Positions 1 through 9,011 of a stretch of DNA of 64,000 nucleotides are shown piece after piece. Each line of letters starts with the position of its first letter. Positions within the stretch are counted from its first letter, which is position 1. The position numbers were made by a program, and so were the translations under genes. Source of the stretch: Shewanella chilikensis (GTDB lineage Bacteria; Pseudomonadota; Gammaproteobacteria; Enterobacterales; Shewanellaceae); contig NZ_NIJM01000017.1 of NCBI RefSeq assembly GCF_002836945.1, forward strand, positions 1-64,000, written 5' to 3'. Under the pieces are notes generated by a model. That model had not been told where the DNA came from. It ran no database searches and saw only the letters and a program-made list of their open reading frames with translations.

Positions 1-10
1 TGGCTCGGAA

Positions 11-140
11 GGTCACAGTTCCGCCTGTGCCTGAAAATGAGGTGTATGTCTGCGGGCATATAGGTCGCTTCAAACAAGTTAGCTCTCACAGAATTGCACC
101 AACTCCCCCTATGGAGCCGTCGCTGGCGTTGTTGCCAATT
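11..140. repeat. Repeat cassette, copy A (left part)
   Basis: About 130 bp that recur with roughly 93% identity at 370-498; I count a handful of substitutions and one single-base indel near 100-110. The copies are direct repeats about 359 bp apart. A second matching block (183-215) follows this copy, so the repeated unit probably runs from 11 to about 215. No convincing coding frame runs through it. The wider stretch 1-986 holds no recognisable gene. Confidence 0.85.
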
Positions 141-182
141 AGTTCGAAGGGGCGAACTGGCCCTTGTGCATGGATGCATTTG

Positions 183-215
183 CACCACGACTTTATGCCG
201 CTGGCACAGCGGCTA
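183..215. repeat. Repeat cassette, copy A (right part)
   Basis: A 33 bp block matching 668-700 with four mismatches. In copy A it lies 42 bp after the left block; in copy B it lies about 169 bp after it. The two copies therefore share their ends but differ in the middle. Confidence 0.75.
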
Positions 216-369
216 GCATTGCTTTCAGCTAAAAATAGCCAAATAACATAGACTGAACTTCCAGCAACGGATGTTGCTCATTGCCTGCCGCAGGCTTATG
301 CACAGGCGATCCTGTGACTCGGCGTTAATACGTCCTTGTAGCCTCGACGAAAACATCCTTGTTTTCGAC

Positions 370-498
370 GGTCACAGTTCCGCCTGTGCCTGAAAATGAG
401 GTGTATGTCTGCGGGCATATAGGTCGCTTCAAACAAGTTAGCTCTTACAGAATTGCACCGACTCCCCTTCGGAGCCGCCGCTGGCGTTGTTGCAAATT
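370..498. repeat. Repeat cassette, copy B (left part)
   Basis: Second copy of the block at 11-140. Just upstream (about 340-369) lies a short palindromic stretch in which gaaaac faces gttttc across a few bases. Confidence 0.85.
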
Positions 499-667
499 GG
501 CGTAGCCGAGACAGGGATGTCGAGGCTCGAAGGTCGAGCAAGGATGCGAGTCCTGAGTGTAGCCAATTTGTTTCATAAGCCAGCGGGGATTTCGGCTACG
601 TCGGGGTGTCCTTGGGGATGCAAGGGGCTTTGGACAAGCAAAGCCTCTTGCTCGGTGTGGTGTGGAA

Positions 668-700
668 CACCACGACTTCAGGCTGCTGGCACAGCGGCTA
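668..700. repeat. Repeat cassette, copy B (right part)
   Basis: Second copy of the block at 183-215. The 169 bp between the left and right parts of copy B have no counterpart in copy A. From 701 to 986 I see only AT-rich sequence that probably carries the promoter of the gene at 987. Confidence 0.75.
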
Positions 701-986
701 TTATGGCTTTTAATCCCGAATGCAGTGAAGAAAAGGAACTGTCTTGGCCATCCAGAGTATTCCCTGTTAAACCTTTCTTTGGATTCTTGTGTCTTATTCA
801 TCATAACGGCTACAAGTTGGCAAAATTTGCCACTCGCAGATGGTGGATTTTCATGTTTTACAGCCTTGCTTGATGTTAATTCATTTAGTATCAGTTAATT
901 ATAACTTTGGCACAAAGTCTGCTTTATTCTGAGCCATAAGCGGTAACCAAGTTTACTCGGCAGATTAAAACGAGAGGGAAGACAGA

Positions 987-1790
987 ATGAAACAAGCGAT
1001 TGGTGGAATATCTTTGGTGTGTGCACTGTTTGCGGCGGCGCCTGCTATGGCGATCAACTTTGAGCCAAGAGATGAGCAATGCGAGATGTCGCTAAACTAC
1101 GACATCTCACTGGAGCCCAAGAAGCTGAGTGTCAGTAATCAAGGGAAAGAACATTATCGAATTGAGCCGGGCCGCCTGTATGTGGAAGGTGAAGAAGTGG
1201 TCTTGAATGCCGAGCAGAGCAAGCTTGTCAACGAGTACTCGGATGCCATGGCTCAGCAGTTACCCGAAGTCATCTCTTTGGTGGAAGATGCCGTCACCAT
1301 GGCGAGCGAGGCCGTGAGCATGGCCCTGACACCACTCTTGGGTGATGCCGCCGCTGCCAAGTTGGATGAAACCATGGGTAGTCTGCAACAGAGAGTCTAT
1401 GAAGTGGCTCATCGCAATGGTGACCAGTACTTCCTTGGAGCCACTGAAGAGTCGCTGGAAAACGCCTTTGGTGATGAGTTTTCCAAAGAGATAGAGCAAC
1501 TGGTGCAGCAGTCGCTAGGCAGTTTGATGATGGCCATGGGCAGCGCGATGATGTCAGGTGAGGGCGAAACCTTTGATGAGAAGATCAATGCCTTCAGCCA
1601 GAAGATGGAAAAGATGGGCAAGGATATTGAAGTGCAAATGGAGTCCCGCGCCCAGGAGATGGAGCAGAGAGCCGACGCGCTTTGCGACAACTTCCAACGT
1701 TTGGTGGTGCTGGAAGACAAGTTACGCAAGCAGGTCCCTGAGCTGGGCGAATTCCAGGTACTGTCCGGCAAGGTTGAACTGCAGCAATAA
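987..1790 (+). CDS. DUF2884 (YggN-like) periplasmic protein
   Basis: A 267-residue protein with a cleavable signal peptide: a basic start, a hydrophobic stretch to about residue 20 and an APAMA-type cleavage site. The mature part is acidic and helical, with an early Cys (QCEMSL) and a later one (LCDNF). Long stretches rich in Met, Glu and Ala at 170-230 look like amphipathic helix or coiled coil. It resembles the DUF2884 family (YggN of Escherichia coli), whose function is unknown. A GA-rich ribosome site (gagagggaaga) precedes the ATG. It stands alone and is followed by a strong terminator. Confidence 0.85.
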   Translation: MKQAIGGISLVCALFAAAPAMAINFEPRDEQCEMSLNYDISLEPKKLSVSNQGKEHYRIEPGRLYVEGEEVVLNAEQSKLVNEYSDAMAQQLPEVISLVEDAVTMASEAVSMALTPLLGDAAAAKLDETMGSLQQRVYEVAHRNGDQYFLGATEESLENAFGDEFSKEIEQLVQQSLGSLMMAMGSAMMSGEGETFDEKINAFSQKMEKMGKDIEVQMESRAQEMEQRADALCDNFQRLVVLEDKLRKQVPELGEFQVLSGKVELQQ

Positions 1791-1931
1791 TTTTTAAGCC
1801 GTGAGAGCTTAAGGTTCAAAACTAGGAGCCAAGGGCTTATAACCTGAAGCCCGAGTAGTTAACGGCATATTTTTACGATTACTTTGCAATAGTTTCCAAT
1901 TGAAGTCTTTGACAGTTTAAGCTGGTGATTC

Positions 1932-1969
1932 CCCCTGTATCTTCCCCTCCCTTGATACAGGGGTTTTTT
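1932..1969 (+). terminator. Rho-independent terminator
   Basis: Stem cccctgtatc / gatacagggg with a short loop, followed by six T. It ends the transcript of the DUF2884 gene, about 140 bp after its stop codon. The rest of the gap to 2228 holds no gene I recognise. Confidence 0.9.
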
Positions 1970-2228
1970 ATTGGTTGTCTGCCGATTATGCCATCACTGC
2001 GGCGGTTTTTTTGGCTCAAGGCTATCCTTGGGTTAGAGTCAATAAGAAAGAATTGGTATACTTCGCAAAAATAATAAAACTGACACCCAAGTCAGGACTC
2101 AGTGACTCTACCCAGTGCGCTTTCCAAAACCCGGCAGCCCACACCCCATTATGGGGTCTTGACGGTGAGGCCCGTCGCTTTTCCAGGAAAGCTTTTACCA
2201 GTGTTGTAAACGGCTTAAGGCGACTTTC

Positions 2229-3176
2229 ATGTTAGAACTGTTAGAACCTATCGCTATTTTCACTCATGTCGCCCGTGCCGGCAGCTTCAGTGCCGCGGCG
2301 CGCAGGCTTGGAATATCCAAATCCAAGGTCAGTACCCAGGTTGCCGATCTTGAACATAAACTCGGGATCCAGTTGATCCAGCGAACAACCCGTAGCTTAA
2401 GCCTCACCGAAGCCGGTAATCTGCTGTATGTGCAGGGGGAAGAACTGCTCCGGGATGCGGATCAGGCGGTGGCCAGTGTGCACAACCTCAATGATGCCAC
2501 CCGAGGCGTGCTCAAGGTAGGGATCTCCCAGTCATTCGGCACCATGCATATTATTCCGGCACTGCCCGAGTTTATGACCCGTCACCCGGATCTCGAGCTG
2601 CAGGTGAGCCTGTTGGACCATAAGGTTGATGTGGTCAGTGAAGGCCTGGATCTGCTGCTGACCATGTCAGAGCAACTGCCTCTGGGTATGGTGGCCCGCC
2701 CGTTGATGAAGTGTCAGTTCCTGCTGGTGGCTTCCCCCGGGTATGTTGCGGCCCACGGTATGCCGGCCCGTCCGGAGCAGCTGGTGGAGCACAACTGTTT
2801 GGTTTACCACGGTGAATGGCATGAGCACAGCGTCTGGCAATTCAAGAAGGGCGATGACTACTGTGAGATAGGGGTTTCGGGTAATTTCAGAGTCGACAAT
2901 GCGCCGGCGCTCAAGTCTGCCGCTGTCAGTGGGCTTGGGGTGGTTTATCTCGCCAGTTATCTGCTGGAAGATGAAATAGAAAAAGGCACTCTGGTGCCCC
3001 TGCTTCCCGATTGGCAACTGACCCATCATCTGCCGCTGCAGGCGGTTTATCCCAGACGTAAACACTTGGCCCCCAAGGTGAGTGCCTTTATCGAGTTCAT
3101 CAAGGATCATATAGGTACGCCACCTTATTGGGACAAAAAATATGCAGATCTGTTTGCCCAACGCCAGGAAAAATAA
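2229..3176 (+). CDS. LysR-family transcriptional regulator
   Basis: A 315-residue LysR-type regulator. Residues 5-65 form the winged helix-turn-helix (FSAAARRLGISKSKVSTQV, then LGIQLIQRTTRSLSLTEAG). Residues 90-295 form the periplasmic-binding-protein-like effector domain. The body looks like the CrgA/AaeR-type LysR subgroup with short effector domains. The target and effector cannot be told from sequence. No divergent gene lies next to it as a likely target: the upstream neighbour points the same way, and the downstream gene converges from far away. A terminator follows closely. Confidence 0.93.
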   Translation: MLELLEPIAIFTHVARAGSFSAAARRLGISKSKVSTQVADLEHKLGIQLIQRTTRSLSLTEAGNLLYVQGEELLRDADQAVASVHNLNDATRGVLKVGISQSFGTMHIIPALPEFMTRHPDLELQVSLLDHKVDVVSEGLDLLLTMSEQLPLGMVARPLMKCQFLLVASPGYVAAHGMPARPEQLVEHNCLVYHGEWHEHSVWQFKKGDDYCEIGVSGNFRVDNAPALKSAAVSGLGVVYLASYLLEDEIEKGTLVPLLPDWQLTHHLPLQAVYPRRKHLAPKVSAFIEFIKDHIGTPPYWDKKYADLFAQRQEK

Positions 3177-3208
3177 AGAAATATCGTTCTCATAATAGAA
3201 CAATGAAA

Positions 3209-3237
3209 AACACTCAAGTTCCGCTTGGGTGTTTTTT
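3209..3237 (+). terminator. Rho-independent terminator
   Basis: Stem aacactcaag / cttgggtgtt with a five-base loop, then a T run. It lies about 30 bp after the LysR gene. Confidence 0.88.
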
Positions 3238-3327
3238 GTTTATATATCATATGGATGTTAGGATTTTATTGGTTTATTCAACCGCTTTATTATTTGATGG
3301 GCTTTAAAGATTTTTAATAACCCAGTT

Positions 3328-3550
3328 GCAGTCTGTTCTGAAATCAATACAATGGTTGCAGTTGATTCGGGTGGAACCAACATACGGGTGTGCCGCGGGA
3401 CTGACCCCTCCTGCTGTAGACTGCTTGGTTCAACACAGAGTGTTAAGCCCTTATCAATGCCGACCCAGGTTTTCGAACTAAAACAATGTCGGCCTTAAAA
3501 CCATCATCCTGATTTTGGTTTACCCCGGCCCAGGTGGTCGGGGTATTTTT
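3328..3550 (+). ncRNA. Candidate structured small RNA
   Basis: A gene-free stretch with several complementary segments on the plus strand. Segment 3328-3334 (gcagtct) can pair with 3418-3424, and 3374-3380 (gaaccaa) can pair with the adjacent 3425-3431, which is a pseudoknot-like crossing order. Further hairpins can form at 3459-3493 (gccgac / gtcggc) and around 3497-3520 (aaacca / tggttt). A Rho-independent terminator at 3521-3550 closes the stretch. The LysR transcript already ends at 3237, so this would be a separate transcript. A weak promoter-like pair (ttgatg at 3294, aataac at 3316) lies just upstream. It matches no RNA family I recognise. Inference only. Confidence 0.4.
3521..3550 (+). 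terminator. Rho-independent terminator of an unassigned transcript
   Basis: Stem taccccg / cggggta around a loop of about 11 bases, followed by five T. No plus-strand protein gene ends just upstream, which is the main reason to suspect an RNA gene here. Confidence 0.75.
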
Positions 3551-3617
3551 ATGTCTGTTTTCAGGACGGAATCAAGCGCATAAAAAGCCGCTCATGGGAG
3601 CGGCAGTTGATTCAGTT

Positions 3618-5477
3618 TCAAGCCTGGCTTTGCGCGGTTACCCAGTCTTTTACCTCCTGCTCCAGTACATTCAGCGGCAAGGGGCCGTTTTTCAAGACCA
3701 GAGTGTGGAAGGCGCGAATGTCGAAACGCTCACCCAGCGCCTCCTTGGCGTAGGCTCTAAGCGCAAGTATCTTGTTCATCCCCACCTTGTAAGCGGTTGC
3801 CTGCGAGGGCATAACTATGTGCCGCTCAACCATTTTTACTGCGTCAGATTCGGCATTGGGAGTGTTATCCATGTAATAGGCTATGGCTTGTTCTCGAGTC
3901 CATTTCTTGGCATGGATCCCGGTATCTACCACCAAACGGCAGGAGCGCCATAGCTCCATCGCCAATCTGCCAAAGTCTGAGTAGGGATCGCTGTAAAGCC
4001 CCATCTCCTTGGGGAAGTACTCACTGTATAGGCCCCAGCCCTCGATATAAGCCGTGTAAGAGCCGAAGCGACGAAAGCTGGGAAGTCCTTCCAGTTCCTG
4101 GGCTATGGCTATCTGCATGTGATGCCCGGGGATCCCTTCATGGTAGGCCAGTGCCTCCATTTGGTATTTGGGCATAGCCATTATGTCATAGAGGTTGGCA
4201 TAGTAAGTTCCCGGGCGACTGCCATCGGCCGAGGGCTGGTTGTAGAAAGCCTTGCCGGCAGATTTCTCCCTGAAGGCTTCCACCTGTTTGACTATCAAAG
4301 GCGCTTTGGGCTTTACCTTGAACACTTCATCCAGGCGCGAGTTCATGTTATCGATAAGGGCGGTGGCCTCTCTCAGGTAGGCCCGGCGGCCGGCGTCGTT
4401 GTCCGGGAAGTAGAAGTCCTCATCTTGGCGCATAAACTCGAAGAAGGCTTTGAGATCGCCCTTGAAGCCAACTTTGTCCATGATGGCGCGCATTTCGCCG
4501 TGGATCCTGGCGACCTCGTCCAGCCCTAATTGATGAATAGTATCGGCGCTCATCTCTGTGGTGGTGGTATTGGCCAGGGCATTGTTATAGAAGGCGCTGC
4601 CGCTCGGGAATTTCCAGACTCCATCTCTGCTGTCGGCCCGTTTTTCCAGGGTTTCGAGATAGGCAATCAGCTTTTGGTAGGCTGGCCTCAATTGTTCTTT
4701 GAGGGCGATGGCGGCTTGATCCAGCAGTTTATCTTGGGTGTCTTCATCCAGCTTGAGTTTTGCCAACTTGCCCTTGAAGTCGGCCCAGATAGCGCTGTCC
4801 GGCTCACCATCAAACGGTGCGCCATGAATAATATTGCGACTGTCTGAAAGTACGTAGGGGAATACGAACTTGGGGGCGACTATGCCTTCCTCGGCGCGAA
4901 CCTCGAGGGCGGTGATCAGCTGCTCGAACAGTTCAGGAACCCCGGCTATACGGCTGATATAGGCGCGGGCATCGGCTTCGTCGGCTATCGAGTGTTGGTT
5001 TATCAACAATGAAGGTACCAGCGAGTGAATGCCGTACATCTGGTTGACCGGGTAGTTGTAGTGGCGGAACTTATCATCGCGGATCAGGCGTTGCAGCTTG
5101 GCGGTCAACAGCTCCAGGCTCAACTTGCTCTGTGAGTCCAACTTTGTCGGATCCAGTTGTGACAGACGCTCAAGCTGCTGCTTGGCGCGAGCAAGCGCGG
5201 CATCATCGGCCGCATCTCCCAGTGAGTCCCATTTGCCGTAATCTGTCTTGATACCTAGAAAGGTCTGCCGCACCGGGCTGGCGGCGACATCTTCGTTGAA
5301 GATGGCTTCAAACAGGGCGTTGGCTTTGGCGGATTCGGCCTTGATGACCTCAGGAGCCAGGTTTGATGCTTGGTTACTCGGCCCGGAGACAGAGGCTTGG
5401 GCGAGAAGGGGATAACTGCTGCTTAAAACGGCGCCAAGGGCCAGCGTCAACAGACTTTTTCTTATGGTTATAGGCAT
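3618..5477 (-). CDS. Secreted DUF885 family metallohydrolase-like protein
   Basis: A protein of about 619 residues with a signal peptide (hydrophobic segment LLTLALGAVLSSSYPLLA). The C-terminal half carries an HExxxHH-type motif (HEGIPGHHMQ, near residue 440), which probably binds metal. The family (DUF885) is annotated as putative peptidase; the substrate is unknown. An in-frame TTG two codons earlier is possible, but the ATG at 5477 has a good ribosome site (ggaag) at normal spacing. It is monocistronic and transcribed towards the structured stretch at 3328-3550. A periplasmic or outer-membrane location is inferred from the signal peptide. Confidence 0.88.
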   Translation of the reverse strand: MPITIRKSLLTLALGAVLSSSYPLLAQASVSGPSNQASNLAPEVIKAESAKANALFEAIFNEDVAASPVRQTFLGIKTDYGKWDSLGDAADDAALARAKQQLERLSQLDPTKLDSQSKLSLELLTAKLQRLIRDDKFRHYNYPVNQMYGIHSLVPSLLINQHSIADEADARAYISRIAGVPELFEQLITALEVRAEEGIVAPKFVFPYVLSDSRNIIHGAPFDGEPDSAIWADFKGKLAKLKLDEDTQDKLLDQAAIALKEQLRPAYQKLIAYLETLEKRADSRDGVWKFPSGSAFYNNALANTTTTEMSADTIHQLGLDEVARIHGEMRAIMDKVGFKGDLKAFFEFMRQDEDFYFPDNDAGRRAYLREATALIDNMNSRLDEVFKVKPKAPLIVKQVEAFREKSAGKAFYNQPSADGSRPGTYYANLYDIMAMPKYQMEALAYHEGIPGHHMQIAIAQELEGLPSFRRFGSYTAYIEGWGLYSEYFPKEMGLYSDPYSDFGRLAMELWRSCRLVVDTGIHAKKWTREQAIAYYMDNTPNAESDAVKMVERHIVMPSQATAYKVGMNKILALRAYAKEALGERFDIRAFHTLVLKNGPLPLNVLEQEVKDWVTAQSQA

Positions 5478-5639
5478 GGACAACTTCCTTTTTGCTTGGC
5501 AATGGCAGGCCGGATGACGATGGCCCGAGTCAGGAAAGACGCACAGAAACCGCGACTGCTATGGCTCATTTGCGTCTAAAGAAGTTAATCCTAATGAAGT
5601 TGAGTAATTAAGTATTGGCGTAAATGTTAGAAAATATTT

Positions 5640-5674
5640 CCTCTTGCTGCTTTTGCTTTCGCAGCAGCAAGAGG
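5640..5674 (-). terminator. Hairpin after hemW
   Basis: Long stem cctcttgctgc / gcagcaagagg just past the hemW stop codon. On the minus strand the tail is only moderately T-rich, so this is a likely but not textbook terminator. Confidence 0.6.
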
Positions 5675-5693
5675 AGGCTAATAAGAGATGGAG

Positions 5694-6830
5694 TTAACAA
5701 AACTGCGACAGCAGATCGTTGACGAACATATGTCCCTTGTTGGTGAGCTTCCAGTAACCGGGAGTGATCTCCACCAGCCCGCGCTCGGTGGCCTGCTGCA
5801 TGCCTTTATCCAGGGTGTTGGCCGCAACGCCGGTGCGCGCTTCAAATTCGCTCCAGGGGATGGGGCTCATCAGTCGCAGCCTGTTCATCAGGTACTCCAG
5901 CGCCCTGTCTTCCGGTAATACATCGCTCTCCTCAAACAGATAATCCTCTGTGGCCAGGTATCCCTTTGGATGTTTTATCTTTACCGTGCGTACTATGCGG
6001 TCCTGCTCCGGTAGCGTCAGCTTGCCGTGGGCGCCGCAACCAATTCCCAGATAATCACCGAATTCCCAATAGTTGAGGTTATGGCGGCACTGAAAACCGG
6101 GTTTGGCGTAGGCGGATATTTCATACTGCTGGTAGCCAAGGGCCGCGAGTCTTTGCTGGCCCTGTTCATAGATGTGCCAAAGTGCTTCATCGTCCGGCAG
6201 TTGCGGCGGGCGCGAATGAAACAGGGTGTTTGGCTCTATGGTGAGCTGATACCAGGACAGGTGCGGAGGATTGAGCGCCGCCGCCGTGTCGATATCGGCC
6301 ATGGCCTCTTCAAAGCTCTGGTTCGGCAGCCCGTGCATCAGATCCAGGTTAAAGCTCTGGTATCCGGCTGCGGCAACGCCTTTGGCGGCGTTGACGGCTT
6401 CGTCCTTGCCGTGAATTCGCCCCAGCAGGTTGAGCTTGTCTTTGGCAAAGCTCTGCACACCGATGGAGAGGCGAGTGACACCTGCGGCGCGGTAAGCGCT
6501 GAAGTCATCATGTTCCAAGGTGCCTGGGTTGGCCTCCATGGTGATCTCTATGTCATCGGCAAAGGCAATGCGCCGGTTCACGCCTTGCAGCAGCCTGCCT
6601 ATCTGGGCAGCATCGAACAGGGAGGGGGTGCCGCCACCGATAAAGATGCTGTGCAGTTGCCGGCCTTGAACATAGTGCAGGTCGGCATCGAGATCGCCAA
6701 GCAGGGCATCGACATATTCCTGCTGCGGCAGCTCACCCTGTTTTCCGTGAGAGTTGAAATCACAGTAAGGGCATTTCTGCACACACCAGGGAATATGAAT
6801 ATAGAGACTCAGCGGTGGCAGCGTCAGCAT
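5694..6830 (-). CDS. hemW: Radical SAM heme chaperone HemW
   Basis: A 378-residue homologue of HemW (formerly YggW), a radical SAM protein that binds heme and delivers it to target proteins. It was long mislabelled as an oxygen-independent coproporphyrinogen oxidase. The radical SAM cysteines are C16, C20 and C23 (CVQKCPYC). The glycine-rich motif GGGTPS follows near residue 65, and the C-terminal HemN-type domain is present. The ATG shares one base with the rdgB stop codon (TGATG), so the two genes are translationally coupled. A hairpin follows its end. Confidence 0.95.
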   Translation of the reverse strand: MLTLPPLSLYIHIPWCVQKCPYCDFNSHGKQGELPQQEYVDALLGDLDADLHYVQGRQLHSIFIGGGTPSLFDAAQIGRLLQGVNRRIAFADDIEITMEANPGTLEHDDFSAYRAAGVTRLSIGVQSFAKDKLNLLGRIHGKDEAVNAAKGVAAAGYQSFNLDLMHGLPNQSFEEAMADIDTAAALNPPHLSWYQLTIEPNTLFHSRPPQLPDDEALWHIYEQGQQRLAALGYQQYEISAYAKPGFQCRHNLNYWEFGDYLGIGCGAHGKLTLPEQDRIVRTVKIKHPKGYLATEDYLFEESDVLPEDRALEYLMNRLRLMSPIPWSEFEARTGVAANTLDKGMQQATERGLVEITPGYWKLTNKGHMFVNDLLSQFC

Positions 6831-7432
6831 CAGCCGAGGATCCCCTGTTGTTTGAAGGCTTCAAGCAGCAATTTCAGCGCCTTGCCTCTGTGACTGAGAT
6901 GGTTCTTTTCATCACTGCTTAGCTCGGCGGCAGTTTGCTGGTAGCCACAGGGAATGAATACGGGATCATAACCATGGCCGTTGTTGCCCTTGGGTTCAAA
7001 ACCTATTTCACCTTCCCAGGCGGCCTGGCAGATGATGGGAGTCGGATCCTTGGCATGACGCATATACACAAGTACACACTGGAAACGGGCGGTACGGGGG
7101 GCGGGCGTTGCCTCTATGGCGCCAAGCAGCTTGTTGTAGTTGCCTTCGGCCGTGGCGTTGGCGCCACTGTAACGGGCGGAATAGATGCCGGGAGCGCCGT
7201 CCAGAGCATCAACTTCGAGGCCTGAGTCATCGGCGATAGCGGGCAGGCCGGTGATTTCGGCGGCATGGCGCGCCTTGATAATGGCATTTTCAACAAAAGT
7301 GGTGCCGGTTTCCGCCACTTCAGGCACATCGAATTGGTTTTGTGGCAACACCTCAATATTGAAGGCGTTGAACATCTCGGCGAATTCTTTGAGTTTTCCC
7401 TTGTTGCCACTGGCAAGCACTATCTGTTTCAT
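6830..7432 (-). CDS. rdgB: XTP/dITP diphosphatase RdgB
   Basis: A 200-residue Ham1/RdgB pyrophosphatase that hydrolyses non-canonical purine nucleotides (XTP, dITP, ITP) to monophosphates and so keeps them out of DNA. The N-terminal signature ASGNKGKLKEF and the central DDSGLEVDAL segment are typical, and the length matches the family. The gene overlaps hemW by one base. A terminator at 7604-7631 separates it from the operon upstream, so rdgB-hemW probably has its own promoter within 7433-7600. Confidence 0.96.
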   Translation of the reverse strand: MKQIVLASGNKGKLKEFAEMFNAFNIEVLPQNQFDVPEVAETGTTFVENAIIKARHAAEITGLPAIADDSGLEVDALDGAPGIYSARYSGANATAEGNYNKLLGAIEATPAPRTARFQCVLVYMRHAKDPTPIICQAAWEGEIGFEPKGNNGHGYDPVFIPCGYQQTAAELSSDEKNHLSHRGKALKLLLEAFKQQGILG

Positions 7433-7603
7433 CTTGGATTTTCCTTATTTCGCAATGCCGGCAATAGTACCATTTTGCAAAAGAGTTTACTCACTCAGCG
7501 ACAATGAAAAGGTGCGAAAACAAGTAGAGCTGTGGAAGGTTTGAGCCCTAATGGCTGTTGTCGTTTCTCTAAGTCGGCGGCCAATACCCACTCGGGGCGG
7601 CCA

Positions 7604-7631
7604 TAAAAAAACGCCGCTTATTCGGCGGCGC
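7604..7631 (-). terminator. Rho-independent terminator
   Basis: On the minus strand: stem gcgccgcc / ggcg with a short loop, then seven T. It lies about 20 bp after the DUF4426 gene and ends the yggS-to-DUF4426 operon before rdgB. Confidence 0.9.
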
Positions 7632-7652
7632 TCTATTGACGGAATGCACAGC

Positions 7653-8087
7653 TCAATCGACGTAGAATTTCTGTTTGAAGGCCAGAGTGGTGTTGAGCTC
7701 GTTACCGTGTTTTATCAGGATTTGAAAGTTGATCTCCTGATCGTCGCGATAGGGCACCTCGGCAATATAGTAGATGGCATCACCCTCGCGAATTTCGCGG
7801 AATTTCAACTGCATTCTGGCATCGATAAGATTGTTGGCCAGGCCGGATATCTCGACCGGTACTGCCGGATTGCCCTCTTCGCTGGTATCCAGTACGGCGA
7901 TATTGATGATACCCGTGTAACGGCTGCGTTCTATACCATAGTTCTTGGCGATGGATGGCGTCAAAAAGGTGCTGCCCAGCGCCATATAGTGGATGTCGAA
8001 CTGGCCGACGGTCTGCTTCTGTTCGGCCTGAGCGACACCGGCCAGAGAGCCGAGACACAAAAGCAGGGTCAAAAATTTGCGCAACAT
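7653..8087 (-). CDS. DUF4426 periplasmic protein
   Basis: A 144-residue protein with a clear signal peptide (LLLCLGSLAGVAQA, cleavage near residue 21). The rest is a predicted all-beta domain of the DUF4426 family. The function is unknown. The family commonly sits between yggU and rdgB in marine gammaproteobacteria, as here, and the gene is the last of its operon by the terminator that follows. Confidence 0.85.
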   Translation of the reverse strand: MLRKFLTLLLCLGSLAGVAQAEQKQTVGQFDIHYMALGSTFLTPSIAKNYGIERSRYTGIINIAVLDTSEEGNPAVPVEISGLANNLIDARMQLKFREIREGDAIYYIAEVPYRDDQEINFQILIKHGNELNTTLAFKQKFYVD

Positions 8088-8149
8088 AATGCTTTACCTG
8101 AGGTTAAGTGTGTTGAATTGATTATAGTCCCTTGTCTGCTGCCATGGCA

Positions 8150-8437
8150 TCAGAGCAAGGCCTCGATTTCTGCGGGCAATATCTTGGGCGACTCAATACG
8201 CACCTGCTTGTGGCGGCCCAGTTCTCCCTTGACTATGGCTATCTGCCCCTTGGGCACCTTGAAGGCTTTGGACAGATACTTGGTCAGGTGGGCGTTGGCC
8301 TTGCCGTCCACAGGTGGCGCGGTAATGGCCACCTTGAACTCTTCACCATGCAGGCCAACCAGTTGATCCCGGCTGGCCTTGGGCTGGATATAGAGATTGA
8401 GCAGCAGATCCTGCTGCTCCCAGCTAACAGCTTTCAT
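8150..8437 (-). CDS. yggU: DUF167 family protein YggU
   Basis: A 95-residue member of the DUF167 (YggU) family, a small alpha-beta fold of unknown function. The conserved core [21 protein letters not shown] and the later [10 protein letters not shown] segment are recognisable. Its ATG shares a base with the yggT stop codon (TGATG), which implies translational coupling. Confidence 0.92.
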   Translation of the reverse strand: MKAVSWEQQDLLLNLYIQPKASRDQLVGLHGEEFKVAITAPPVDGKANAHLTKYLSKAFKVPKGQIAIVKGELGRHKQVRIESPKILPAEIEALL

Positions 8438-8988
8438 CAGGCAATGGCCCAGAAAGGAATCGTCTTGGCCAGCAGTATGTTGATGAAATTCATCAATACC
8501 ATCAGCACCAGCAGCGATAAGTCCAGCCCGCCCATGGGGGGCAGGAAGCGGCGAATGGGCGCCAGCAGTGGCTCGGTCAACTGCATCATCACATACTCAA
8601 TCGGATTGCGGCCCTGGCTGACCCAACTGAGGATGGCGCGGATTATCAGGATCCAGAACAGCAATACCCCAGCCTTTTTAAACAAGGACACCAGGGCAAA
8701 CATCAAGGTGGCAATCAGGTTGAACGCCTGGCCCGCCATCAGGGTCAGCAAGAGTATTTTGACCACCACAACCAGCAGCGCCAGCACCACAGAGGCCGTA
8801 TCCAGACTGCCTATGGAGGGCAGTATCCGCCGCATGGGCGCCACAATAGGATGGGTGGCCTTGACGATAAACTGGCTGAAGGGGTTATAAAAATCTGCCC
8901 GCACCAACTGCAGCCAGATCCTTAGTATGACTACCATAAAATAGAGGTCGAATACGACTGTAATCAGGTAAATCAATGCGTCATTCAT
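8437..8988 (-). CDS. yggT: YggT family integral membrane protein
   Basis: A 183-residue inner-membrane protein with two YggT repeats. Each has hydrophobic segments around an R-x-x-P motif ([13 protein letters not shown] near residue 55 and [13 protein letters not shown] near 145). The duplication is typical of the gammaproteobacterial form. Related proteins in other bacteria act in osmotic tolerance or division, but no function is firm here. It lies between proC (24 bp gap) and yggU (one-base overlap). Confidence 0.92.
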   Translation of the reverse strand: MNDALIYLITVVFDLYFMVVILRIWLQLVRADFYNPFSQFIVKATHPIVAPMRRILPSIGSLDTASVVLALLVVVVKILLLTLMAGQAFNLIATLMFALVSLFKKAGVLLFWILIIRAILSWVSQGRNPIEYVMMQLTEPLLAPIRRFLPPMGGLDLSLLVLMVLMNFINILLAKTIPFWAIA

Positions 8989-9011
8989 GAAAAGTTTCGC
9001 CCTTGGGTCGT

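Noticed and set aside
296-873. Open reading frames across the first 0.9 kb on both strands
   Set aside because: They run through the repeat cassette, have no ribosome site or protein-like composition, and differ between the two copies of the same repeat.
3250-3550. Known RNA families (4.5S, 6S, Spot 42, CsrB-like) at the structured gap
   Set aside because: The characteristic sequences are absent, such as repeated GGA motifs for CsrB; only the structure and terminator remain as evidence.
7551-8890. Long plus-strand frames opposite yggU, yggT and DUF4426
   Set aside because: They are antisense to well-supported minus-strand genes with known families and lack ribosome sites.
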